A stretch of DNA of 64,000 bases from Cardiobacterium sp. Marseille-Q4385 (GTDB lineage: Bacteria > Pseudomonadota > Gammaproteobacteria > Cardiobacteriales > Cardiobacteriaceae), in the NCBI RefSeq assembly GCF_916618745.1, contig NZ_OU745373.1:2308501-2372500 (forward strand), in the 5' to 3' direction. Within the stretch, counting starts at the first letter, position 1. Each line of letters begins with the position of its first letter. The notes beneath the pieces are model-generated. The model saw nothing but the letters and a program-made list of their open reading frames with translations. It searched no databases and was not told where the DNA came from. Below, piece by piece: positions 27,098 to 34,933 of this stretch. A program made the position numbers and the translations under genes.

Positions 27098-27410
27098 ATG
27101 GCGTGTCCGCAAGCGGCACGATATTGAAGTAGGTGTAGAGGTAACCGCCGGCGCGGTTTTCGCGGAAGGTCAGTTCGGCGTCTTCGGCGACGTAGCCGGA
27201 GGCGAGGACGAGGTTCAGCAGTTCTTGCGTGTTCTGTCCCGCTGCTTCTTCGAGGCTGACGGTGATGCTTTCCACGGTAACGCCCGCCGCAGGCACGCGC
27301 AGTTTCTGGTAGAGGCCGGTGAGGCCGTAGAGCGGGAAGCGGTGTTCTTCGAGGATTTCTGCGCTATCCGGCAGGCGGATGCGGGTGAAGAGGTCGTCGG
27401 CTGGGGTCAT
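27096..27410 (-). CDS. Small conserved hypothetical protein
   Basis: Encodes 104 residues (MTPADDLFTRIRLP...). I recognise no family. It appears soluble, with no signal peptide or membrane helix, and has a mixed alpha/beta pattern. The codon usage and GC match its neighbours. It starts 2 bases after the stop of the DUF1444 gene, so it is the last gene of an operon with mepA and the DUF1444 gene. A role together with the DUF1444 protein is possible but only inferred. Confidence 0.6.
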   Translation of the reverse strand: MTPADDLFTRIRLPDSAEILEEHRFPLYGLTGLYQKLRVPAAGVTVESITVSLEEAAGQNTQELLNLVLASGYVAEDAELTFRENRAGGYLYTYFNIVPLADTP

Positions 27411-27412
27411 GG

Positions 27413-28249
27413 TCAGAGCTCGGTATTGGCGCGGTAGAGGTGCAGTTGGCCGTCCTGCCAGCGGTAGAGGTGCGGGCTGACGGGGTGGGCGGTTTTGGTG
27501 CTGACTTCGTTGACCAGCGTTTGCAGTTCTTGCAGGTTGGCGGGGCTGTCGTCTTTGGCGAAGAGCAGTTCACCGCGCGAGGGCGCGGCAAAGACGGCGC
27601 TGTGCAGCCAGCCCGGCGGCAGGATTTCGTCGATGATGAGCAGCAATGAAGCATCGTACACGCCGTCCAGCACGAGGCTGTAAGCGCCGCCTTCGAGGCG
27701 GTAGAGTTTGCTGCGGTGTTTGCGTTTGCGCAGGTTTTTGATGGCGCGGGTGCGCAGCAGCAGCGGGTTGCCGTAGCCCAGAGCTTCGCTTTCTGCCTGC
27801 GAGAGGTAGCGCAGCCCGGCCGGGCATTCGTACACGTAGCAGATGAAGAGGTCGGCGAGATAGGGCTGGGCGGTGATGAGGTCTTTCAGTTCTTTTTCCG
27901 GCTGGCGCTCGGCGAGTTGTTTTTGTAGTTCTTGCAGCCAGCCCGCACTTTTGATTTGCGGCAGGATGGCTTCGGGGTCGTCCGCCGGGGTCTGGCGGAT
28001 GGTGTGCTCGCTGATGCGTTGCAGTTCGAAGGCGATGAGTTTTTGCAGTTCTTCCGGGTGTTCCTGGTAGCGCCGGTAGAGGTGTTGCAGCGGCAGGGTC
28101 AGCGGCTGGGCGAGGTGGACGTGCAGATGGGTGTGCTCAGGCTGGTGGCGGTTGAGCTGGATGGAGACACGCGTCTGGAATTGGCGGCTGATGGTTTCGG
28201 CGAGGTCGCGCGCGAATTGTTCGGGGGTGAGCAGGGTGTTGTCGGTCAT
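27413..28249 (-). CDS. DUF1444-family protein
   Basis: Encodes a 278-residue soluble protein of the DUF1444 (YtpQ-like) type, judged from ICYVYECPAGLRYLSQAE, a Lys/Arg-rich linker and the LYRLEGGAYSLVLDGVYDASLLL segment. Its function is unknown. The start overlaps the mepA stop by 4 bases (ATGA), so translation is coupled. The small gene at 27096 follows 2 bases after its stop. Confidence 0.6.
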   Translation of the reverse strand: MTDNTLLTPEQFARDLAETISRQFQTRVSIQLNRHQPEHTHLHVHLAQPLTLPLQHLYRRYQEHPEELQKLIAFELQRISEHTIRQTPADDPEAILPQIKSAGWLQELQKQLAERQPEKELKDLITAQPYLADLFICYVYECPAGLRYLSQAESEALGYGNPLLLRTRAIKNLRKRKHRSKLYRLEGGAYSLVLDGVYDASLLLIIDEILPPGWLHSAVFAAPSRGELLFAKDDSPANLQELQTLVNEVSTKTAHPVSPHLYRWQDGQLHLYRANTEL

Positions 28250-29091
28250 GGTGTGCTTCCTTGTAGCAGTGTTATGCAGGTGTCAGGTGGGGTTTTTGGC
28301 GGTTTGGGCGGGCGCGGCGGTTGCGGTCTGGGGTTCAGGACGGCATCGCTCTGGTCGGCCACCCATTTGCGTAGGTCGGCATCGCAGCCATCGCCTGCCG
28401 GAATGGCGGGCTGGGTGATGCATTCGGGGCTGCCGGGCGGGCAGTTCAGGCGGACGTGGAAATGGGCGTCGTGTCCTATCCACGGGCGGATTTTGCGCAG
28501 CCAGCGGGTATCGGACTCGCTGTCGCAGAGGTGTTGTTTGATAACGGGATTGACGAAGATACGGTTGGTTTCCGGGAAGGTGGCGGCAGCGTGCAGGGCG
28601 TCGCGGTAGGCGGTTTGCCATTGGCCGGGGGCGAGGGTACCGGCGGCGGCGTCCACCATCGACGGCGGCTCGATTTCCGGATCAGGCTGGTGACCGCGCG
28701 GCACGGTGTAGAACCAGATATCTACGTCGAGGCCGTTGCGGTGGCTGCCGTGGCCGAAGGGCATTTCCCCGCCGGCGGGCTGGCTGAGGTCGCCGATGAG
28801 GATGGATGACTGGTGCAGGCTGGCGATTTCATGGCCGACGTGGCGCACCAGGCGCAGGGTGATGGGCTGGCTGTAATAGCGGTTGCGCCAGCGGCGGATG
28901 CTGATGAAGCCTTCGCCTTGTGCTTCCAGGGTCTGCGCACCGAGCTGGCAGCCGTTTGCGGCGCCGCCGATGGCCTGCGGGGTATGGCCGATGGGGGCGG
29001 GGATGCGGCTCCATTCGTTGCTTTTGTCGGGGTCTTTGGCGGCGACGGTTGCGCCGAGCAGGGTAATCAACAGGAGGGGCAGGTATTTCAT
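28246..29091 (-). CDS. mepA: Penicillin-insensitive murein endopeptidase
   Basis: Encodes a 281-residue secreted zinc peptidase that cuts D-Ala-meso-DAP cross-links in peptidoglycan. A signal peptide (about residues 1-17) is followed by GHGSHRNGLDVDIWF, which supplies the HxxGxxxD zinc ligands, and HDAHFHVRLNCP, which supplies the distal HxH motif. IGDLSQPAGG and RIFVNPVIKQ(H)LC are also typical. The start at 29091 (MKYLPLLL) is chosen for the signal peptide; an in-frame extension to 29241 overlaps the neighbouring gene. It is coupled to the DUF1444 gene. Confidence 0.9.
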   Translation of the reverse strand: MKYLPLLLITLLGATVAAKDPDKSNEWSRIPAPIGHTPQAIGGAANGCQLGAQTLEAQGEGFISIRRWRNRYYSQPITLRLVRHVGHEIASLHQSSILIGDLSQPAGGEMPFGHGSHRNGLDVDIWFYTVPRGHQPDPEIEPPSMVDAAAGTLAPGQWQTAYRDALHAAATFPETNRIFVNPVIKQHLCDSESDTRWLRKIRPWIGHDAHFHVRLNCPPGSPECITQPAIPAGDGCDADLRKWVADQSDAVLNPRPQPPRPPKPPKTPPDTCITLLQGSTP

Positions 29092-29104
29092 TTGTTGTGC
29101 GTTA

Positions 29105-29770
29105 TCAGGTGAATGAAGGGGAAATGATACATGAATGTAATGTGCCGCTTGCGGCGGTGGGGGCGATGACCAGCCCGGCGCCGCTTTGCCAGCGGATGGT
29201 GGCACGCGCAGCGCAGAGTTCGTTACGCGCACCGTGGGCACGAAACGGCGTCAGATGGAGGTCTTCCGCTGCCCAGCGCAGGCCGCTGTTGGCAAGGCCT
29301 TCTATGGCTGTCAGCGCGAAGACGCTCACCTTGTCGCCCGCCTGGCCGTGTATGTCCCAGGACACGGGGCCATGCGCGAAGGCGTATGTCGCCGTGCGCC
29401 CGTAGAGCAAGGTTGGCAGGGCAAAGCGCGGCAGCACCCACAGGTTGGCAAAAGCATGATCCGCCTCGCCGCCCGCTGCACCGATGATTTGCACGGTGCG
29501 CGCCTGCGGGTAATGACTGGTAACGTAGGCAAGGGCAAGCTCGGCATCCGTTTCGTCCTTGTCGGCGGGAAAAGCGAGACGCGGCACGGCGGCATATTGC
29601 GCAGCAAGCGCGGCATCGCTGCTGTCGAAATCGCCCAGCCACAGCGACGGCACGACGCCAAGCGCGGCGGCATGACGCATCCCGCCATCAACCGCCACGA
29701 CCACATCCCCCGCCTGCGGCAGATGCGGCGGCGGGGCAAATTCCCCGGCCAGCAGCAACCAGACATTCAT
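29105..29770 (-). CDS. Thiamine pyrophosphokinase
   Basis: Encodes a 221-residue enzyme that converts thiamine to thiamine diphosphate with ATP. The motifs VVAVDGGMRHAAALGVVPSLWLGDFDS, FPADKDETDAELAL and IIGAAGGEADHAFANL form the conserved Mg-ATP site, and the C-terminal domain ends with SGLRWAAEDLHLTPF. The start at 29770 (MNVWLLLAG) follows GGGAT; a longer frame to 29917 is rejected. It ends 13 bases before mepA starts, so it probably leads that operon. No TPP riboswitch is visible upstream. Confidence 0.87.
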   Translation of the reverse strand: MNVWLLLAGEFAPPPHLPQAGDVVVAVDGGMRHAAALGVVPSLWLGDFDSSDAALAAQYAAVPRLAFPADKDETDAELALAYVTSHYPQARTVQIIGAAGGEADHAFANLWVLPRFALPTLLYGRTATYAFAHGPVSWDIHGQAGDKVSVFALTAIEGLANSGLRWAAEDLHLTPFRAHGARNELCAARATIRWQSGAGLVIAPTAASGTLHSCIISPSFT

Positions 29771-29915
29771 CTCGTATCCCTCCGAAAAACCGCTATTTTG
29801 CCCGCTTGGCGTCGCGGGCGGCAGTCCAAAAAACGCTATCGGAAAAATTGAAGGAATTTTGACAGTATCCGCCAAACGTCTGACAATCCGTGCAACTCCA
29901 CCTTGCCAGAACACC

Positions 29916-30605
29916 ATGCCCCTCTACCTGCTCGGCGATCCGCCCGACCCGCCGCCCATTGCCTGCCGCATCCATCACCCCAATGACGCCGCAGGCGGCT
30001 ATTACCTGCACTGGCGGGATGGCCGCTACCATCTCTGCGACCGCGAGCAGCGCCACCCGCCGTTGACGCTTGATTTCAGCAGTTACCTCAAACGCAGCGG
30101 CAGCGAAAACCTGCCAAAAACCCTGCGCGGCATGGCAGGCGCGCAGATGGCAGACGCTACTGCCGGCTGGGGCAAAGATGCCTGGCTGCTCGCCTCACGC
30201 GGTTTCTCCCTTACCCTCTACGAGCAAAATCCCTATCTGCACACGCTGCTTGCCGCCGCTCTCGCGGAGGCCCGCGACAACCCTAAAACGGCCGCCATCG
30301 CTGCCCGTTTGACGCTTGTCCACGCCGACGCCGCAACCGCCCTGCCGCCGCAAGGTTTTGACGCGGTATATCTTGACCCGATGTACCCCGAGCGGCGCAA
30401 AAGCGCGAAAGTCAAAAAGCATATGCAGGCGCTGCAACAGCTTATCGGCCACGACGGCGACGATGCAGCGCTTCTCGCCCGCGCCCGTCTCGCTGCTACC
30501 CGCCGCGTCATCGTCAAGCGCCCGCAACATGCGCCGCCGTTGGCGGGCGTCGCGCCGGATTATCGTATTGATGGCCCCAATACCCGCTACGACATTTATA
30601 GCTAA
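29916..30605 (+). CDS. rsmJ: 16S rRNA (guanine1516-N2)-methyltransferase RsmJ
   Basis: Encodes a 229-residue SAM-dependent methyltransferase acting on G1516 of 16S rRNA. Diagnostic motifs are DATAGWGKDAWLLASRGF (SAM binding), DPMYPERRKSAKVKKHMQ and VKRPQHAPPL. The start at 29916 (MPLYLLGDPPD) is family-like; an upstream in-frame ATG at 29859 adds 19 residues. The last two codons and the stop (TAT AGC TAA) are supplied by the left terminal repeat of a Correia-like element, so the natural C-terminus may have been changed by its insertion. Confidence 0.9.
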   Translation: MPLYLLGDPPDPPPIACRIHHPNDAAGGYYLHWRDGRYHLCDREQRHPPLTLDFSSYLKRSGSENLPKTLRGMAGAQMADATAGWGKDAWLLASRGFSLTLYEQNPYLHTLLAAALAEARDNPKTAAIAARLTLVHADAATALPPQGFDAVYLDPMYPERRKSAKVKKHMQALQQLIGHDGDDAALLARARLAATRRVIVKRPQHAPPLAGVAPDYRIDGPNTRYDIYS

Positions 30606-30730
30606 ACCTCTAAAAAAGCGTAACGGCGTGCGTTGCCTGACTGGGTTCTCATAAAAATCGCTACACGATTTTTATAGGCTGCCGTACTATCTGTACTGTC
30701 TGCGGCGACGCGCCTTGTTACGCTTTTTTA
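30597..30730. mobile_element. Long-form Correia-like element, right end removed by an IS
   Basis: It starts TATAGCTAAACC inside the rsmJ stop region and keeps the AAAAAAGCGTAACGGCG arm. An extra internal block (TGACTGGGTTCTCATAAAAATCGCTACACG...) separates that arm from the CCGTACTATCTGTACTGTCTGCGGC core and the CGCCTTGTTACGCTTTTTTA arm. At 30731 the IS5-family element begins and the terminal repeat is lost. With its missing end it would be about 152 bp, which matches the full-length form of neisserial Correia repeats (about 155 bp). Confidence 0.65.
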
Positions 30731-30738
30731 GAACGTGT

Positions 30739-31257
30739 TCACAGTCTTCGTAGCAGGACTCCCAAGAAAGCCAAAGCTACCATTTGCAGACTGGTACTCA
30801 ACTTACGCTCGCAGTTTTTCCAAAGCCGCCTGTTCTTTTCCAACCAGGAAAAACTGCGCTCTACTACCCATCGCTTCGGCAATACTGCAAAACGGTGCAA
30901 TTCGTTTCGTTTGGCAATCTCTACCTCCGCACCAATCAACGCCTGTACCGACGAAGCAAATGCCTTACCCGTGTAACCACCGTCAGCAAGGACTTTTTGT
31001 ACCGCACCAAGATTATTCCGCCCACGTTCCAAGGCTAGCAGGCAGCCTTTTCTATCCGTAACATCCGCCGTCGTTACCGCAAGCGCATGCGGCAAACCCT
31101 GCGTGTCAACCGCTATATGTCGCTTGATACCGCGAACCTTCTTGCCCGCATCGTAGCCTTTTTCCATGGCGGTATCCGTGTTCCTCACACTCTGCGCGTC
31201 AATAATCAGGAAGGTGGTTTCTTCATGGCGTCCTTGCTTGCGACGTGCTGCTGCCAC
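30739..31257 (-). CDS. IS5-family transposase, downstream frame (OrfB)
   Basis: Encodes the catalytic part of the transposase: FLIIDAQSVRNTD holds the first Asp, TADVTDR and LADGGYTGKAF the second region, and AVLPKRWVVERSFSWLEKNRRLWKN the final Glu block (Y-(2)-R-(3)-E-like). The frame lies -1 relative to OrfA, and the two join at a run of eight A's, so the full protein needs a -1 ribosomal frameshift. The nominal start at 31257 is only where the frame picks up after the slip. Confidence 0.75.
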   Translation of the reverse strand: MAAARRKQGRHEETTFLIIDAQSVRNTDTAMEKGYDAGKKVRGIKRHIAVDTQGLPHALAVTTADVTDRKGCLLALERGRNNLGAVQKVLADGGYTGKAFASSVQALIGAEVEIAKRNELHRFAVLPKRWVVERSFSWLEKNRRLWKNCERKLSTSLQMVALAFLGVLLRRL

Positions 31258-31532
31258 CTGATTTTTTTTAACGCTTCTTCAAGGAGGCTGATGCCGTTTT
31301 CGCGGGGCTCGCTCCATCTCTGGAAGTAGGAATGAACAGTGCGCCATTTGGGAAAATTGCCCGGTAAGGCACGCCAGGCACAACCGCTGCGTAGGAGGTA
31401 GAGAATGGCACAAAAGACATCGTACAAATCCACTTTGCGCGGTGCTGTGCGTTTACGGGCACTTTCCAAAAGAGGGAGAAGGGAGGCAAATTGCGTGCGA
31501 CTGATATCGCTTGGGTAGGTTTTTCTGTTCAT
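31206..31532 (-). CDS. IS5-family transposase, upstream frame (OrfA)
   Basis: Encodes the N-terminal DUF4096-like domain (MNRKTYPSDISRTQFASLLPLLES..., DLYDVFCAILYLLRSGCAWRALPGNFPKWRTVHSYFQRWSE). The A8 tract around 31262-31269 (ALKK codons) is the slippery site for fusion with OrfB. Beyond it the frame runs 20 or so unrelated residues to a stop. Confidence 0.75.
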   Translation of the reverse strand: MNRKTYPSDISRTQFASLLPLLESARKRTAPRKVDLYDVFCAILYLLRSGCAWRALPGNFPKWRTVHSYFQRWSEPRENGISLLEEALKKIRWQQHVASKDAMKKPPS

Positions 31533-31706
31533 GCCGATAGTTTATAGCAGAGGCTGAGACAATGAACACGTTCTAATAATAGGGCTATTTATAGGACTGT
31601 ATGGCGCAAAAGCGGGCGCTATACTTTCCAAACTCTTTGACGTCGGAATGAGTTAGCGAAAGGATATTGGTAATTAACTGATTTTTCGCGGATTTTGAGG
31701 CAGAGA

Positions 31707-31870
31707 GCAGCCGCCTTCGAGCGGCTGTGAGTTGAAACCGAAAGAAGAGCGTAAACCGCGTGATAACACTCAGGCAGCCGCCTTCGAGCGGCTGTGAGTT
31801 GAAACACTGCTCTAGCGTCAGTATTAAGCGGCTATCTGGCAGCCGACTTTGGGCGTTTATGTGTTAAAAC
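31707..31870 (+). CRISPR. Minimal CRISPR array: three repeats, two spacers
   Basis: Repeats of 32 bp lie at 31707-31738, 31774-31805 and 31839-31870, with spacers of 35 and 33 bp. The first two repeats are identical. The third matches at 24 of 32 positions and is the decayed terminal repeat expected at the distal end. Each intact repeat contains an AGCCGC-GCGGCT hairpin and ends in GTTGAAAC, the usual 3' end of type I/III repeats, so transcription is probably left to right. No cas gene is found in the window. An IS5-family element lies only 132 bases upstream, where leader and cas genes would be expected. Confidence 0.7.
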
Positions 31871-32050
31871 AACTAGTGGATCGTTATCACTCCTCTTGAA
31901 ACCAGACAACCATTCGGTAGATTGCAATATCCAAAACTTATGTCTCTGCCATAGCGAAGAAGCAGCGGTTCTGCGTGACGCTGAGTCTTTTTCCCGACAG
32001 CGCATACAGTGCTATAACGGCACCTACCGCATCCAAAATCAGGAAGACCC
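31871..32050 (+). other. Spacer before the SNF2 operon
   Basis: No gene is seen. AGGAAG at 32041-32046 is the ribosome site of the helicase gene. No clear promoter hexamers could be picked. Confidence 0.4.
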
Positions 32051-34933
32051 ATGCCTCAATACCCGCTCACCCCACAGCAGGCCCGTTACCACGCCTGGCT
32101 GCTCACCCGTCAGGCACGACGCGGCAGCATCGAATCCCTGGCAGGCCCTTTGCTGGACGCGCAAGTTGACCTCAACCCGCATCAAGTCGAAGCCGCCCTC
32201 TTTGCCTGCAAAAACCCGCTTGAGCGCGGCGTCATCCTTGCTGACGAAGTAGGGCTGGGCAAAACCATCGAAGCCGGGCTGGTCATCCTGCAACACTGGG
32301 CAGAGCGCAAACGCCGCATTCTTATCATCACCCCTGCCAACCTGCGCAAACAGTGGCATCAGGAAATACAAGAAAAATTCGGCCTGGATAGCACCATCCT
32401 CGAAAACAAAAACCACACCGCCCTGCGCAAAGCCGGCGAAGACCCGTGGAATCAAGAAGGACCCATCATCTGTTCCTACCAGTTCGCCAAAACCAAAGCG
32501 GCCGATATCAAACGCATCCCCTGGGAACTTGTCGTATTCGACGAAGCGCACCGCCTGCGCAACGTCTATAAAAAAGGCAACATCATCGCCAAAACCCTGC
32601 AAGACGCGTTGGCTCACGTCGGCGCGAAAATCCTGCTCACTGCCACCCCGCTGCAAAACAGCCTGCTCGAACTCTATGGCCTCGTCAGCATCATTGATGA
32701 CCGCGTCTTCGGCAGCCTCGACAGCTTCCGCATCCAGTACGGCGGCAAAGCAGAAAAAAGCGCGCTGGAACACCTGCGCCGTCGTCTGTTGCCACTGTGC
32801 AAACGCACCCTGCGCAGCCAGGTGCAGCCGTACGTCCCCTACACCGCGCGCCGCCCTATCGTGCAAGAATTCACCCCGTCCGCCCAGGAAAAAGAACTCG
32901 CCGCGCTGGTTGCCGACTACCTGCACCGTCCCAGCGTTCTGGCCCTGCCTGCCGGACAGCGGCAACTCATCTCGCTGGTTCTGTGGAAACTGCTGGCATC
33001 CAGCAGCCGCGCCATCGCCGGGGCACTGCGCACCATGCAGGCGCGCCTGCAAGGCGAACTTGCCAAAGCCGCCAAACCCGACCTTGCTGCTGCATTGAAC
33101 GAAGACTACGAAAACCTCGATGAAACCGCCGAAGAATGGGGAGACGCCGATGACGACAGCATCAGCCTCACCCCTGCCGAATACCAGGCCATCGCCAGCG
33201 AAGCCGACGAACTCAGGCGCTACTGCGAACTCGCCGAAAACATCCGCGAAGACGAAAAAAGCCGCGCCCTGCTGAAAGCGCTGGAACAAGCCTTCAAAGA
33301 ACTCAACGAACTGGGCGCGCCGCGCAAAGCCATCATCTTCACCGAATCCCGCCGCACCCAGGACTATCTGCAAGAAACCCTGGCGAACACCGCCTACGCA
33401 GGCGAAAACGGCGACGGCATCATCCTCTTCAACGGCAGCAACAGCGACGCCCAGGCACAAAAAATCTACAAAAACTGGCTCAAACGCCACGAAGGCAGCG
33501 ACAAAATCACCGGATCCAAAACCGCCGACACCCGCGCCGCCCTCGTCGAACACTTCAAAGAGAACGGCACCATCATGATTGCCACCGAAGCGGGCGCAGA
33601 AGGCATCAACCTGCAATTCTGCCCGCTCGTCATCAACTACGACCTGCCGTGGAATCCGCAGCGCATCGAACAGCGCATAGGCCGCTGTCACCGCTACGGA
33701 CAAAAACACGACGTCGTCGTCGTCAACTTCGTTGACCGCAGCAACGAAGCCGACGCCCGCGTTTACGAACTGCTCGACCAAAAATTCCAGCTCTTCAGCG
33801 GCGTCTTCGGCGCCAGCGACGAAGTCCTGGGCGCCATTGGCAGCGGTGTGGACATCGAACGCCGCATTGCCGACATCTACCGCCACTGCCGCCTGCCTGC
33901 CGACATCAAAGCCGCCTTCGCCGCCCTGCAACAAGAACTGGCGGATGAAATCAACCAGGCCATGCTCAACACCCGCCGCGCCGTGCTGGAAAACTTCGAC
34001 GAAAGCGTGCAGAAAAAACTTGGCATTGCCGCACAAGACGCGCGCAGCACCTGCGAACGCACCCTGATGCAACTCACCGCCAGCGAACTCGGCCCCCATG
34101 CCAAACACCACGCGCACGGCTTCACCCTGCACCACCTGCCCGCCGGCCTCGAATACAGCGGCATCCCGCTTGGCCGCTACGCCCTGCCACAATACAGCGC
34201 GGGCGACAAAAACAGCCGCACCTACCGCCTCACGCACCCGCTCGCCCAATGGGTACTCAAACAGGCCAAACAGCGCGCCTGCCCACCCGCGCGCCTCACC
34301 TTCGACTACGCCGCCTACGGCAACAAAATCAGCAGCCTCGAACCCTGGCGCGGACAAAGCGGCTACCTCACCGCCCACCTGCTCGACATCACTACCCTCG
34401 GCAAGCGCGAACAACACCTGCTCATCGCCGCCTGCACCACGGACGGCACCCCGCTCATCGAGGACGACCCCGAAAAACTGCTGAAAATCCCCGCCCGCAG
34501 CAGCGACGACTACACTGCGCCCACCGCCCGGCAGAACGCCGCCCTGCACGACGACCTTGACCGCCGCCGCGCAGCACTGCTCGCCACCCTCAAACAACAA
34601 GACCTCGCGCACATCGACCAGGAAGCACAAAAACTGGACGACTGGGCAGACGACCTCAAACAAAACCTCGAACAAGCCATCAAAGAAACCGACCGCGAAA
34701 TCAAAGAAGTCCGCCGTACAGCCGCCAGCGCTGTAACACTCGACGAAAAACTGCACTGGCAAAAGAAAAAACAAGAACTGGAAAACAAACGCCGCCGCCA
34801 GCGCCGCGAACTGTTTGACAGACAGGATGAAATCGATGCACAACGTAATATACTGATCGCACAACTGGAAGCTCAAATGAAGCAGAAAGTGAAAGAGGAA
34901 GAGTTATTTATTATTGAATCGGAGATAGTGTGA
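32051..34933 (+). CDS. SNF2-type DEAD/DEAH helicase, putative defence gene 1
   Basis: Encodes a 960-residue SF2 ATPase of the SNF2/RapA type. Motif I is ADEVGLGKT (64-72), motif II DEAH lies near 163-166 (VVFDEAHRLRN), motif III is TATPLQNS, and the second lobe ends with GAEGINLQFCPLVINYD and the Arg-finger motif QRIEQRIGRCHRYGQKH near 537-553. The C-terminal 150 residues form a charged coiled coil (KQQDLAHIDQEAQKLDDWADDLKQN). It lacks an obvious nuclease domain. It is GC-rich, unlike the three AT-rich genes it leads; its stop overlaps the next start (TGATG). It is likely a DNA translocase that works with them. Confidence 0.85.
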   Translation: MPQYPLTPQQARYHAWLLTRQARRGSIESLAGPLLDAQVDLNPHQVEAALFACKNPLERGVILADEVGLGKTIEAGLVILQHWAERKRRILIITPANLRKQWHQEIQEKFGLDSTILENKNHTALRKAGEDPWNQEGPIICSYQFAKTKAADIKRIPWELVVFDEAHRLRNVYKKGNIIAKTLQDALAHVGAKILLTATPLQNSLLELYGLVSIIDDRVFGSLDSFRIQYGGKAEKSALEHLRRRLLPLCKRTLRSQVQPYVPYTARRPIVQEFTPSAQEKELAALVADYLHRPSVLALPAGQRQLISLVLWKLLASSSRAIAGALRTMQARLQGELAKAAKPDLAAALNEDYENLDETAEEWGDADDDSISLTPAEYQAIASEADELRRYCELAENIREDEKSRALLKALEQAFKELNELGAPRKAIIFTESRRTQDYLQETLANTAYAGENGDGIILFNGSNSDAQAQKIYKNWLKRHEGSDKITGSKTADTRAALVEHFKENGTIMIATEAGAEGINLQFCPLVINYDLPWNPQRIEQRIGRCHRYGQKHDVVVVNFVDRSNEADARVYELLDQKFQLFSGVFGASDEVLGAIGSGVDIERRIADIYRHCRLPADIKAAFAALQQELADEINQAMLNTRRAVLENFDESVQKKLGIAAQDARSTCERTLMQLTASELGPHAKHHAHGFTLHHLPAGLEYSGIPLGRYALPQYSAGDKNSRTYRLTHPLAQWVLKQAKQRACPPARLTFDYAAYGNKISSLEPWRGQSGYLTAHLLDITTLGKREQHLLIAACTTDGTPLIEDDPEKLLKIPARSSDDYTAPTARQNAALHDDLDRRRAALLATLKQQDLAHIDQEAQKLDDWADDLKQNLEQAIKETDREIKEVRRTAASAVTLDEKLHWQKKKQELENKRRRQRRELFDRQDEIDAQRNILIAQLEAQMKQKVKEEELFIIESEIV

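Larger units (their letters stand above)
30731..31574 (-). mobile_element. IS5-family insertion sequence (copy 1)
   Basis: The terminal repeats are GAACGTGTTCACAG at 30731 and, on the other strand, GAACGTGTTCATTGT from 31574. About 844 bp, with two overlapping transposase frames read on the minus strand. The flanking triplets are TTA on the left and TAA on the right. These do not match each other, although both fit the TNA targets of this group. The sequence right of the IS does not continue the interrupted Correia-like element, so a deletion or recombination has occurred at the IS. Confidence 0.85.

Noticed and set aside
31619..31807. Minus-strand ORF of 62 codons across the CRISPR repeats
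   Set aside because: It is produced by the repeats themselves and lacks a ribosome site; the repeat-spacer pattern explains the sequence.
32039..34876. Minus-strand open frame of 945 codons opposite the SNF2 helicase
   Set aside because: Low-complexity Phe/Val/Gly/Ala product; the plus strand carries every helicase motif. It is a codon-bias shadow.
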